DNA from: Chitinophagaceae bacterium
GTDB lineage: Bacteria > Bacteroidota > Bacteroidia > Chitinophagales > Chitinophagaceae
Direction of reading: 5' to 3'
DNA: 44,949 nucleotides
Assembly (NCBI GenBank): GCA_947474815.1
Contig: CANJJU010000004.1
Span: 1-44,949 of the forward strand
In this document: positions 26,350 through 33,983 of the stretch, in pieces
Layout of the letters: the number at the start of each line of letters is the position of its first letter
How positions within the stretch are numbered: the first letter of the stretch is position 1
The notes under the pieces: generated by a model
Told to the model about the DNA's origin: nothing
The model's database searches: none
What the model saw: only the letters and a program-made list of their open reading frames with translations
Translations under genes and position numbers: made by a program

Positions 26350-27515
26350 TGAATCAAGCAGCCTCTTCTAATAATAATCTTTCGTTGCCTTCCGATCGCG
26401 CTTTAAAAGTGTGGGTGTTGGCACCCTCTGTTGAGTCTAATGACGAAAACATTGATTACTATTATGATTTCTCTCAAAGCATTGCGGAATACACAAAGGT
26501 GTTTGATCAATTACAGCTTCCTTGGAAATGGCAGCCAGTAAATATGAAAACCTATATTGATATTGTAGAGGAAATCGAAACAGAAAAAAACGAAGGAAAC
26601 TGTTTGCCAATTGTTTTAAATCTTTGTGATGGCGATGAAGTCAATGGAACACCGGGCGTGTCGGTAGTAAGGTTACTTGAAGAGAAAGACATTGTTTACA
26701 CAGGAGCGGATGAATATTTTTATACTATTACCACCTCAAAAATCCCCATGAAAAAAGCGTTTGACGACGCAAATATTCCCAATGCATCTTGGGCAGCAAT
26801 ACATGAAGAGGGTGTTAATATTGAAATGCTTTTGAAGAAGGTTGGAAGCCCTATGATAATTAAACCGTCTGTTTCAGGAGGAAGTATGGGGGTGGGTATA
26901 AAAAATGTAGTGGAAACAAAAGAACAGTTAACCGCATTATTAAAAGACCTGTTTGCAGGCTATCGCGGATGGAATCTATCGGCAGACGGCATGATTGCAG
27001 AAGAGTTTATTAAAGGGCCTGAGTTTACCGCTTTTATTAGCGGATCTTATGATCGACCAAACGATGCAGTAATCTATACGCCTGTTGAAAGGGTGTTTCA
27101 TGAATCATTGCCAGAAACAGAAAAGTTTTTATCCTTTGATAGGCTCTGGGAAATTTATGAAACCGAATCTGCTATGCCCGATGGGGGAAGCTTTTATGAA
27201 TATAGAATACCCGACGAGGAATTAATAGAATCAATTAAAAAATTAAGTTGGGATGCTTATTGTGCAACGAAAGGAAGGGGTTATACTAGAATAGATATTA
27301 GAATGGATGCGACAACGAAGAAAATGTTTGTATTAGAAGTAAATGCTCAATGTGGTATTAGCGAAGATGAAAACTATACATCAATAGGTGCTATTTTAAA
27401 AGTATCAGAAAAAAGTTTTACTCAGCTTGTAGAAGAAATTATTTTAGATGCGCTTAAAAGGGCTTCATTAAAGAAACTATCTTATCTTAACAAAAGTAAT
27501 GAGGCACGGGCATAA
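26349..27515 (+). CDS. ATP-grasp ligase, D-Ala-D-Ala ligase-like
   Basis: A 388-aa ATP-grasp carboxylate-amine ligase with the Ddl-type layout. NLCDGDEVNGTPG (91-103) occupies the place of the Ddl N-domain loop. TSKIPMKKAF and the ATP-binding lysine with its glycine loop KPSVSGGSMGVG (172-183) follow, then EEF (218-220), the metal-ligand segments RIDIRMD (314-320) and LEVNAQCG (329-336). The final GxxPG substrate loop of true Ddl is altered, and the insert at 250-290 is unlike Ddl, so a role in cell-wall D-Ala-D-Ala is unlikely. It overlaps the SET gene by one base and lies 23 nt before the ATP-grasp-SET fusion. Substrates are unknown. Confidence 0.8.
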   Translation: MNQAASSNNNLSLPSDRALKVWVLAPSVESNDENIDYYYDFSQSIAEYTKVFDQLQLPWKWQPVNMKTYIDIVEEIETEKNEGNCLPIVLNLCDGDEVNGTPGVSVVRLLEEKDIVYTGADEYFYTITTSKIPMKKAFDDANIPNASWAAIHEEGVNIEMLLKKVGSPMIIKPSVSGGSMGVGIKNVVETKEQLTALLKDLFAGYRGWNLSADGMIAEEFIKGPEFTAFISGSYDRPNDAVIYTPVERVFHESLPETEKFLSFDRLWEIYETESAMPDGGSFYEYRIPDEELIESIKKLSWDAYCATKGRGYTRIDIRMDATTKKMFVLEVNAQCGISEDENYTSIGAILKVSEKSFTQLVEEIILDALKRASLKKLSYLNKSNEARA

Positions 27516-27538
27516 TGCAGATTTACTCTTTTAATTAA

Positions 27539-29026
27539 ATGCTAACAAAAAAAAATAACAATACGTCTTCTATAGCGCTTCCGAGTGGGAAGAACGGCGA
27601 AATACTTAGGGTGTGTGTGTTACAACCAGACTACTCTACCTCTAGCGTTGATTATCAACATTACGATCCACCAAGAAATTTGTCTTCTCTATTAGATAAT
27701 GTAATGGTTGATCATGTGTTTTTAAATAAACTAACCACCTACAAACAGCTTAAAGATTGTAGTAAGAAAAAGTATGATATTTATGTAAATCTATGTGAGG
27801 GTTATTTGGAGTGGGATGTTCCGTCTATTGATGTTATTTATTATCTCGAGCTTTTAAACCTTCCCTTTACAGGACCCTCAAGTATATTATACGATCCACC
27901 AAAAGAGTTAATGAAATATGTTGCCTATACACAAGGGGTTGCTACGCCTGCGTATGCGCTTATTGAAAAGGTTGACGATATAACAAACGCAAGTGTCACC
28001 CTACATTATCCATTGTTTGTAAAGCCTGCTAAAGCGGGCGACAGCTTAGGAATTGATGATTGCTCTTTGGTTGAAAATAAAGAGGGTTTGATAAAAAAAG
28101 TTGAGTCAATTATTGATGAATATGGTCCATTATTGGTAGAAGAGTATATTGATGGTAGAGAGTTTACGGTAATGTTAGCAGCAAATCCAACAGAAAAAAA
28201 AGGCGTAACAGTATTTAGACCCGTTGAATATATTTTTCCAGCAGGAAGACAGTTTAAAACATATGCGCTTAAAACTTCTGAATTACATCCCAACGCAAAC
28301 GTCCCTGTAGAAAATGGAGATTTGTGTGATCAATTAAAAATTGCTGCAGAAAATATTTTCAAGGGTTTTGGAGGTGTTGGTTATGCAAGGCTAGATTTTA
28401 GAATGGACAAAGAGGGGCTGTTGTTTTTTCTTGAAATCAATTTCACTTGTTCTGTTTTTTATTCTGAAGGTTATGAGGGGTCGGCCGATCATATTCTAAA
28501 AAATGACGGAACGGGTCAACAACAATTTTTGCATATGATTATTGTGGAGGGGATGACTCGTCATCAGCAGAAACAAAAATTATATAGCATGCGCGGAAAT
28601 GCAATTGCGGGCTATGGTATTTATGCCAATAGAGACATTGCAGTTAATGAGGTGATTTTTAAAGGTGAGGAGCGGCCTCAACGAATGGCAACAAAATCTT
28701 ACATTAATAATAACTGGGGCACTAAAGAAATAGAAAACTTTAAAAAATACGCTTATCCTGTTAGCAATGAGGTTTTTTTATTGTGGGATGAAAACCCCGC
28801 CGAATGGGCACCACAAAACCATAGTTGTGATCCCAACACCGGTTATGTAGGATTAGATGTTGTTGCGTTAAGATCAATAAAAAAAGGGGAAGAGTTAACC
28901 TTGTATTATGCTGATTTTTTAGACGAAAATATGGAGCCTTTTAATTGCTCTTGTGGAAGCAAAAACTGTAAGGGGCTTATTACGGGCACCACAGGAAACT
29001 CTGTTACCTTAAGAGAAAGCAAGTAG
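27539..29026 (+). CDS. ATP-grasp ligase fused to a SET domain
   Basis: A 495-aa two-domain protein. Residues 1-340 form a Ddl-like ATP-grasp ligase: NLCEGYLEWDVPS (84-96), KPAKAGDSLG (162-171), EEYIDGREFT (201-210), RLDFRMD (284-290) and LEINFTCS (298-305). Residues about 350-480 form a SET domain with the SAM motif GYGIYA (358-363), NHSCDPN (427-433), EELTLYY (451-457) and the post-SET zinc motif CSCGSKNC (470-477). All SET signature motifs are intact, in contrast to the stand-alone SET protein upstream. The fusion implies that ligation of an amino group and methylation act on the same substrate or in sequence. The biological product is not known to me. Confidence 0.85.
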   Translation: MLTKKNNNTSSIALPSGKNGEILRVCVLQPDYSTSSVDYQHYDPPRNLSSLLDNVMVDHVFLNKLTTYKQLKDCSKKKYDIYVNLCEGYLEWDVPSIDVIYYLELLNLPFTGPSSILYDPPKELMKYVAYTQGVATPAYALIEKVDDITNASVTLHYPLFVKPAKAGDSLGIDDCSLVENKEGLIKKVESIIDEYGPLLVEEYIDGREFTVMLAANPTEKKGVTVFRPVEYIFPAGRQFKTYALKTSELHPNANVPVENGDLCDQLKIAAENIFKGFGGVGYARLDFRMDKEGLLFFLEINFTCSVFYSEGYEGSADHILKNDGTGQQQFLHMIIVEGMTRHQQKQKLYSMRGNAIAGYGIYANRDIAVNEVIFKGEERPQRMATKSYINNNWGTKEIENFKKYAYPVSNEVFLLWDENPAEWAPQNHSCDPNTGYVGLDVVALRSIKKGEELTLYYADFLDENMEPFNCSCGSKNCKGLITGTTGNSVTLRESK

Positions 29027-29039
29027 ATTTTTTGTTCCC

Positions 29040-29417
29040 TTATTCTTTTTCGGCTCTAATAATTAAGCACCAGTCTTTTTCTAGATATAGATATCCATAA
29101 TCATAACAATAATAATATATTGATCCTTTTGGATTTATATATTGATGAGTATGGTATTTGAATCGATAGCCTTGTTGAATTAATCTTTCCTTTTTAACCT
29201 TGCTCATTTCTTCGTTTTCTACGATTAACGATTCTAGTATTCTTCTGTTTTTACTAAGTGTATGGTTAATGTTTCTTACCAAGTTGTTTGAGGGCGCCTT
29301 TAATTGGTTGTTATAACTATTTCTACAATAATCATTACAAAAGCGCTTGTCTGTTCTGCCTCTAATTGATTTATCACACGCAATACACTGTTTGATGGTA
29401 TTTGTTTGTACAATCAT
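29040..29417 (-). CDS. Small zinc-finger protein
   Basis: A 125-aa protein with an N-terminal CxxC...CxxxC zinc finger: Cys11, Cys14, Cys27 and Cys31 in CIACDKSIRGRTDKRFCNDYCRNSYN. This resembles short treble-clef or MYM-like fingers seen in many Bacteroidota hypotheticals that may bind DNA or RNA. The rest is basic, then rich in aromatic residues (YHTHQYINPKGSIYYYCYDYGY). It converges on the ATP-grasp-SET fusion gene with a 13-nt gap and is on the opposite strand, so it is probably not part of that operon. Confidence 0.65.
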   Translation of the reverse strand: MIVQTNTIKQCIACDKSIRGRTDKRFCNDYCRNSYNNQLKAPSNNLVRNINHTLSKNRRILESLIVENEEMSKVKKERLIQQGYRFKYHTHQYINPKGSIYYYCYDYGYLYLEKDWCLIIRAEKE

Positions 29418-29521
29418 ATTTGATTAATATTTCCTTCAAAATTGAATTTTTTTATATCTCTTTTATCCGTTTTTTTCCTCTTACAAATGGTTATTTCCAA
29501 CAATAAACGTATAAAAACCGA

Positions 29522-29549
29522 TTGTGACTATTGACGCGCCCCACCTTTG
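29522..29549 (+). promoter_or_regulatory. Possible ssb promoter
   Basis: TTG at 29522-29524 and CACCTTTG at 29542-29549, 17-nt spacer. The -7 element differs from TAnnTTTG at its first base, so this is tentative. The ATG follows 64 nt later. Confidence 0.35.
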
Positions 29550-29613
29550 TTGTGTAGAAAAATAGGCGCCTATACTCTACAGATATTTATTATTAATAAT
29601 TAAAAATTAAATT

Positions 29614-29961
29614 ATGTACTCATTAAGAAACAAGGTTCAATTAATTGGAAACCTAGGTAAGACTCCCGAAATACGAAATGCTGATTCGGGTAAAAAACTA
29701 GTGAAGTTTTCTATAGCGACCAATGAAATGTATACCAATCAGAAGGGTGAAAAAGTAAAAGAAACACAATGGCACAATGTTGTTGCCTGGGGAAAGTTGG
29801 CAGATATTGCCGAAAAGTATCTTTCTAAAGGAAGCGAAGTGGCTGTTGAGGGAAAACTTATTACCAAAGACTATACAGATAAAGAGGGTAATAAAAAATA
29901 CATTACGGAGGTGCAGGTAAACGAATTGCTTTTATTGGGTGGTAAGGCGGCTAATGCTTAG
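29614..29961 (+). CDS. ssb: Short single-stranded DNA-binding protein
   Basis: OB-fold SSB of 115 aa. The start MYSLRNKVQLIGNLGKTPEIR, the core FSIATNEM, WHNVVAWGKLADIAEKYLSKGSEVAVEGKL and VQVNELLLLG are all typical. It ends right after the OB fold and lacks the flexible linker and acidic DDIPF-type tip that recruits partners in main SSBs. It may therefore be a secondary SSB paralogue, for example active in competence or repair, with the full-length SSB elsewhere. It stands alone on the plus strand between two minus-strand genes. Confidence 0.9.
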   Translation: MYSLRNKVQLIGNLGKTPEIRNADSGKKLVKFSIATNEMYTNQKGEKVKETQWHNVVAWGKLADIAEKYLSKGSEVAVEGKLITKDYTDKEGNKKYITEVQVNELLLLGGKAANA

Positions 29962-30066
29962 TTGCACTTATAATTATTATGTAAAGAAGCGTTTAATTAC
30001 GATTGTTTATTAGATGAAAAAACAACATGTAGCCATTGTTGCCTTCTTTGCATAATAATATTATTT

Positions 30067-30558
30067 TTATCTTCCAAAATCATCTTGAATTCTGATGATA
30101 TCATTTTCGTCGCTTAAATTATGGGGATCTGTATGCATCCATATTTCAGCAACAACGCCCCACTCTTCAAGGCCAATCAGCCTGTGTCTTTCTCCTTGTC
30201 GTAGTTGAATTGTCTCGTTAATTATTAATTGGGCCCAGTCTTTTTCTTCGTCAGTTTCGCTTCTTGCAATTCCGGCAGACCCCTCTATTAATTTCCAAAC
30301 CTCTGCTCGCCGATGGTGGTATTGCCAACTTAATTTTTTATTGGGCTCTACTAATAAAATCTTTGGGCTTACTTTTCCAGCCAATATTACCTCCTTATCA
30401 AGAGAAGGAAAGAAATGATCTATAAATTTTATTGCATCTATTTCTTCAATTACAAAAAAACCTCCCCATGGACGAGAAGCATCTATTGTCTTAATGCTAA
30501 GATTGTTTTTTTCAAGCAGGAGTTGAATTTCTGTAAATTTTATTTCTTTTTCTGTCAT
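30067..30558 (-). CDS. Type II phosphomannose isomerase-like cupin
   Basis: A 163-aa cupin similar to the isomerase domain fused to ManC in other bacteria. RPWGGF (29-34), LVEPNKKLSWQYHHRRAEVW (His81/His82, Glu86), GERHRL (His125) and VVAEIW (Glu138) provide the metal ligands expected for the type II PMI fold. It has been labelled phosphoheptose isomerase in Bacteroidota annotation, but the sequence is a cupin. It could supply mannose-6-phosphate for the separate single-domain ManC at 13757-14839, although an unrelated sugar-binding role cannot be excluded. It lies 21 nt after mnmG on the same strand. Confidence 0.75.
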   Translation of the reverse strand: MTEKEIKFTEIQLLLEKNNLSIKTIDASRPWGGFFVIEEIDAIKFIDHFFPSLDKEVILAGKVSPKILLVEPNKKLSWQYHHRRAEVWKLIEGSAGIARSETDEEKDWAQLIINETIQLRQGERHRLIGLEEWGVVAEIWMHTDPHNLSDENDIIRIQDDFGR

Positions 30559-30579
30559 ATCGTTTATAGATATTGGTAG

Positions 30580-32448
30580 TTATCTACCCATATACAACAT
30601 TAGAATTTGAACATCACTTGGATTAACACCAGATATTCTAGAGGCTTGGCCCAATGTTCTTGGTTGTATCTTTATGAATTTTTGTTTCGCTTCTGTGCTT
30701 AATGAAACCAATTTTGTATAATTGAAATTTTCTGGAATCAACAGGTTTTCTAGTTGACTCATTTTTTCAACAAGCTCCCTTTCTTTTTCAATATACGTAT
30801 CGTATTTTATTTGTATTTCTGCTTGTTCTAAAACATCCGCTTCAAATTCACACAACATTCCATTCAACACGGGGGTTTCTTTTACCATTAATTTTAGATC
30901 AATTCCTGGCCTAAGTAAAATTTGTGATGCTCTTTGTTTGGTTACTAACGGTGATGAGTGTGCGCTAATTAGATAATCATTAATTTCTTCGGGTTCAATA
31001 TTTGTTTGCTGAAGAAGGGTTTTTATGGTGTCTACTTTTGTTTTCTTTGCTTGAAGGCGATCCATTCTTTCCTGACTAGCAAGGCCTATTTTATAACTAA
31101 TTTCTGTAAGGCGCATATCTGCATTGTCCTGCCTTAATAGTGTTCTAAATTCAGCTCTGCTTGTAAACATTCGATAGGGCTCGTCGGTTCCTTTGTTTAT
31201 TAAATCGTCAATTAACACCCCTATATACGCTTCGCTCCTTTTTAAAACCAGCGGCTCCTGACCTATTGATTTTTGGTGAGCGTTTATTCCAGCCATTAAT
31301 CCCTGACATGCCGCTTCCTCATATCCTGTTGTTCCGTTTATTTGTCCAGCGAAAAACAAGTTTTGTATCAGCTTTGTTTCTAGACTAAACTGTAATTGGG
31401 TGGGTGGGAAATAATCATATTCAATTGCGTATCCCGGTCGGAACATTTTGCATTTTTCAAATCCCGGAATCTTCCTAAGTGCTTGATGCTGAGTCTCTTC
31501 TGATAAAGAGGTTGAAAATCCATTAACATATATTTCAACCGTATTCCATCCTTCTGGCTCTACAAAAATCTGGTGTCTGTCACGTTCTGCAAATCTGTTT
31601 ATTTTATCTTCTATACTTGGGCAATACCTTGGGCCGGTTCCTTGAATTCTTCCTTTAAACATTGGACTAGACTCAAAACCCTCTTTTAAAATATCGTGAA
31701 CCTCTTGATTCGTATAGGTAATCCAGCAGCTTTTTTGTTGAGAGGGCTTAACAGGAGCTTGAGATAAATAACTAAATCCAACGATTTCATCGTCTCCCTT
31801 TTGCTCTTCCATTTTAGAATAATCTAAACTTCTACCATCTACCCTTGGGGGTGTTCCTGTTTTTAACCTATCGCTCTCAAATCCAAGAGAAACTAGTTGC
31901 TCGGTAATCCCGGTTGCGGACTTCTCAGCCACCCTTCCGCCTCCAAAGTTTTTTTCTCCTATATGAATAACGCCATTTAAAAAGGTACCATTTGTTAATA
32001 TAACAGCCTTAGAATCAATATGGTGCCCAAGGCTAGTAATAACGCCGGCTGCCTTATTGTCTTTTATGATGATTTCCTTAACGGTATCTTGATAAAAATC
32101 AACATTTGGGGTGTTCTCAAGCATTTCACGCCAGGTAGTAGCAAACAACATTCTGTCGTTTTGTGCTCTTGGGCTCCACATGGCCGGCCCCTTTGAACGA
32201 TTCAACATTCTAAACTGAATCATGCTTTTATCTGTAACAATGCCGCTATAACCCCCCATGGCATCTATTTCCTTTACAATTTGTCCTTTTGCAATTCCTC
32301 CCATAGCTGGATTACAGCTCATTTGGGCGATAGTTTGCATGTTCATTGTAATTAACAAGACCCTACTACCCATGTTTGCTGCGGCTGCGGCGGCCTCACA
32401 TCCAGCATGACCAGCACCAACAACTATAATATCGTAATTTTTAAACAT
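30580..32448 (-). CDS. mnmG: tRNA uridine-5-carboxymethylaminomethyl modification enzyme MnmG
   Basis: FAD- and folate-dependent enzyme that with MnmE modifies the wobble uridine (position 34) of several tRNAs. The N-terminal FAD Rossmann motif is VVGAGHAGCEAA (9-20), followed by QMSCNPAMGGIAKGQ, GGRVAEKSATG, TGTPPRVDGRS, FAGQINGTTGYEEAACQGL and a C-terminal helical GidA domain. 622 aa is normal. A TAACTTTG -7-type element is at 32466-32459 on the minus strand. Two parS sites lie just upstream. mnmG (gidA) neighbours the replication origin in many bacteria. Confidence 0.97.
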   Translation of the reverse strand: MFKNYDIIVVGAGHAGCEAAAAAANMGSRVLLITMNMQTIAQMSCNPAMGGIAKGQIVKEIDAMGGYSGIVTDKSMIQFRMLNRSKGPAMWSPRAQNDRMLFATTWREMLENTPNVDFYQDTVKEIIIKDNKAAGVITSLGHHIDSKAVILTNGTFLNGVIHIGEKNFGGGRVAEKSATGITEQLVSLGFESDRLKTGTPPRVDGRSLDYSKMEEQKGDDEIVGFSYLSQAPVKPSQQKSCWITYTNQEVHDILKEGFESSPMFKGRIQGTGPRYCPSIEDKINRFAERDRHQIFVEPEGWNTVEIYVNGFSTSLSEETQHQALRKIPGFEKCKMFRPGYAIEYDYFPPTQLQFSLETKLIQNLFFAGQINGTTGYEEAACQGLMAGINAHQKSIGQEPLVLKRSEAYIGVLIDDLINKGTDEPYRMFTSRAEFRTLLRQDNADMRLTEISYKIGLASQERMDRLQAKKTKVDTIKTLLQQTNIEPEEINDYLISAHSSPLVTKQRASQILLRPGIDLKLMVKETPVLNGMLCEFEADVLEQAEIQIKYDTYIEKERELVEKMSQLENLLIPENFNYTKLVSLSTEAKQKFIKIQPRTLGQASRISGVNPSDVQILMLYMGR

Positions 32449-32516
32449 AATGAAGCCGCAAAGTTAACACAGTGAAATTATTTTTAGTGGTTATTCCTGT
32501 TGGTTATATAGAATGT

Positions 32517-32532
32517 TGTTTCACGTGAAACG
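32517..32532. promoter_or_regulatory. parS chromosome-partitioning site 1
   Basis: TGTTTCACGTGAAACG matches the widely conserved 16-bp ParB-binding palindrome TGTTTCACGTGAAACA at 15 of 16 positions. It lies in the 129-nt gap between mnmG and ybeY, with the second site starting exactly 40 bp downstream. Confidence 0.9.
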
Positions 32533-32556
32533 CACTGTTTTAACCTCCCTGGGAAT

Positions 32557-32572
32557 TGTTCCACGTGGAACG
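32557..32572. promoter_or_regulatory. parS chromosome-partitioning site 2
   Basis: TGTTCCACGTGGAACG is the palindromic parS variant with C-G in place of T-A at the flanking core positions, a form accepted in other bacteria. It stops 6 nt short of the ybeY stop codon. Confidence 0.88.
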
Positions 32573-32577
32573 AAACA

Positions 32578-33000
32578 TTAATTAAAATAAGAGTTTAAAT
32601 AATAGTCCTCTTTTTTTCTCATTAGCGCTATATCGGCCGGTTTTTTATCCTTGTACCCACAAAGATGAAGCGATCCATGAAAAATAACACGATGTAGCTC
32701 CTGTTTAATGGTAACCTGTAGGGCTTTTGCATTATCGCGAACCCTGTCGATACTAATATATATTTCTCCATCTATAGCATCAGAGCCCGCCTGAGATAGG
32801 TTGAAAGTAATTATGTCGGTATAATAATCGTGATGTAAATAGGTTTGATTGATTTTTAATAAATAACTATCGGAACAAAAAACAACAGAAAGATTGTTTA
32901 GTTTTCTATTTTCCTTTTTAAAAATAGTTGCCACGAAAGACCTTAGGGATGATCTGCTTTGTAAAGAAATGGGCTCTAAAAAATGAAAGGTAATATTCAT
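32578..33000 (-). CDS. ybeY: Endoribonuclease YbeY (rRNA maturation)
   Basis: Metal-dependent single-strand RNase involved in 16S rRNA 3'-end maturation and 70S quality control. The metal-site motif is HGSLHLCGYKD: His108, His112, and in the third ligand position Asp118 rather than His, a substitution I associate with the Bacteroidota branch. The frame is open upstream to 33042, but the ATG at 33000 (MNITFHFLEP) gives 140 aa and the family's usual N-terminus. It is divergent from feoA. Confidence 0.92.
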   Translation of the reverse strand: MNITFHFLEPISLQSRSSLRSFVATIFKKENRKLNNLSVVFCSDSYLLKINQTYLHHDYYTDIITFNLSQAGSDAIDGEIYISIDRVRDNAKALQVTIKQELHRVIFHGSLHLCGYKDKKPADIALMRKKEDYYLNSYFN

Positions 33001-33075
33001 GGTTTTGTTTCTGTAATCGAAATTAATAAGTTTATCAAACAATTATCTTTACAAAATAATTTATCTAATAATAAT

Positions 33076-33312
33076 ATGGGGGTTTATAAGAAATTATCTG
33101 AATTAACCATTGGTAAACAGGCTATTATAAAGTCTTTTCAGAGCGACGAGCTGTTTATAAAACTAATGGAAATGGGCTGCATTCCGGGTGAGAAAATTAT
33201 CGTTGAACAAATTGCTCCACTAAAAGATCCTATATCAATTCATGTTGCAGGATATAGACTTAGCTTAAGGCTAGATGAAGCAGAGCATATAATTGTAGAA
33301 GAAATTAATTAA
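33076..33312 (+). CDS. feoA: FeoA-domain protein
   Basis: A 78-aa SH3-like FeoA protein, the small cytoplasmic partner of the ferrous iron transporter FeoB. Conserved segments are LSELTIGKQAIIKSF, LMEMGCIPGEKIIVEQIAP and LSLRLDEAEHIIVE. The ATG at 33076 (MGVYKKLSELTIG) is chosen rather than the open frame start at 32983, which would overlap ybeY. A TATCTTTA element (33044-33051) lies 24 nt upstream. No feoB follows; the next 170 nt carry no gene. Confidence 0.85.
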   Translation: MGVYKKLSELTIGKQAIIKSFQSDELFIKLMEMGCIPGEKIIVEQIAPLKDPISIHVAGYRLSLRLDEAEHIIVEEIN

Positions 33313-33483
33313 TATAATAATTATTTTTAATGTGTGGTTTGGTTTATTGGATAAGCCCCTTAATTAAAATTGATTTCAACAAAAAATCACACGCAACCAA
33401 CTAATAATCAATACTTTAATTTTTGGGGAACCCTAAGAAAAAAGAATATTTATTAATTACTTTTACAGTCTAATTATTTCAAA

Positions 33484-33876
33484 ATGATAAGAATACAGTT
33501 AGTCCTTATGTTGTCGCTTCTTTTCTCTTCCTCTTTTGGTCAGGATATTGATTTTAAAAAAGGAGTAGTGTTAATTAACGGAAAAGAATGTATGAAAATG
33601 TCAAAGGAAGACGCTGTAAGTATTTCGTTTACAGATATGGAGGGAAACGATATGATATTTTTAAGGTTTATACACAATAGTAAATTCGGAAAGCTTTATA
33701 ACAAGGTTACTTTTATAGACCAGAAAATTTCTTTTACTTCACAATCTTACATTTATACAAAAAAACTACTTATCAAAAAGTTGATAATAAACAATGTTAT
33801 TCAAGACTGCAGAATAAACCTAGAAAGCCTAGAAAAATTCATCCTGAAATATGATGAAAATATTGAAGAATTATAA
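33484..33876 (+). CDS. Exported protein of unknown function, 130 aa
   Basis: Signal peptide MIRIQLVLMLSLLFSSSFGQ followed by a roughly 110-aa mature domain rich in beta-strand-forming residues (FLRFIHNSKFGKLYNKVTFID, KKLLIKKLIINNVIQDC). No family is recognised. It is on the plus strand between feoA and a lipoprotein gene with gaps over 100 nt on both sides, so it is probably transcribed alone. The clean signal peptide makes it likely to be real. Confidence 0.6.
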   Translation: MIRIQLVLMLSLLFSSSFGQDIDFKKGVVLINGKECMKMSKEDAVSISFTDMEGNDMIFLRFIHNSKFGKLYNKVTFIDQKISFTSQSYIYTKKLLIKKLIINNVIQDCRINLESLEKFILKYDENIEEL

Positions 33877-33983
33877 ACAATTAAAAATATTGCCAATTTG
33901 ATTAAAACCGCAATAAGAAAAGAGTCGGCTCAAATGGATGCGGAAAAAGTAATTTATTAAACTAAATAATCAATACCCTTACA

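Noticed and set aside
33313-33483. Imperfect inverted repeat TGTGTGGTTTGG... / ...CACACGCAACCA
   Set aside because: Too many mismatches to propose a structure or operator; nothing else is seen in this 171-nt gap.
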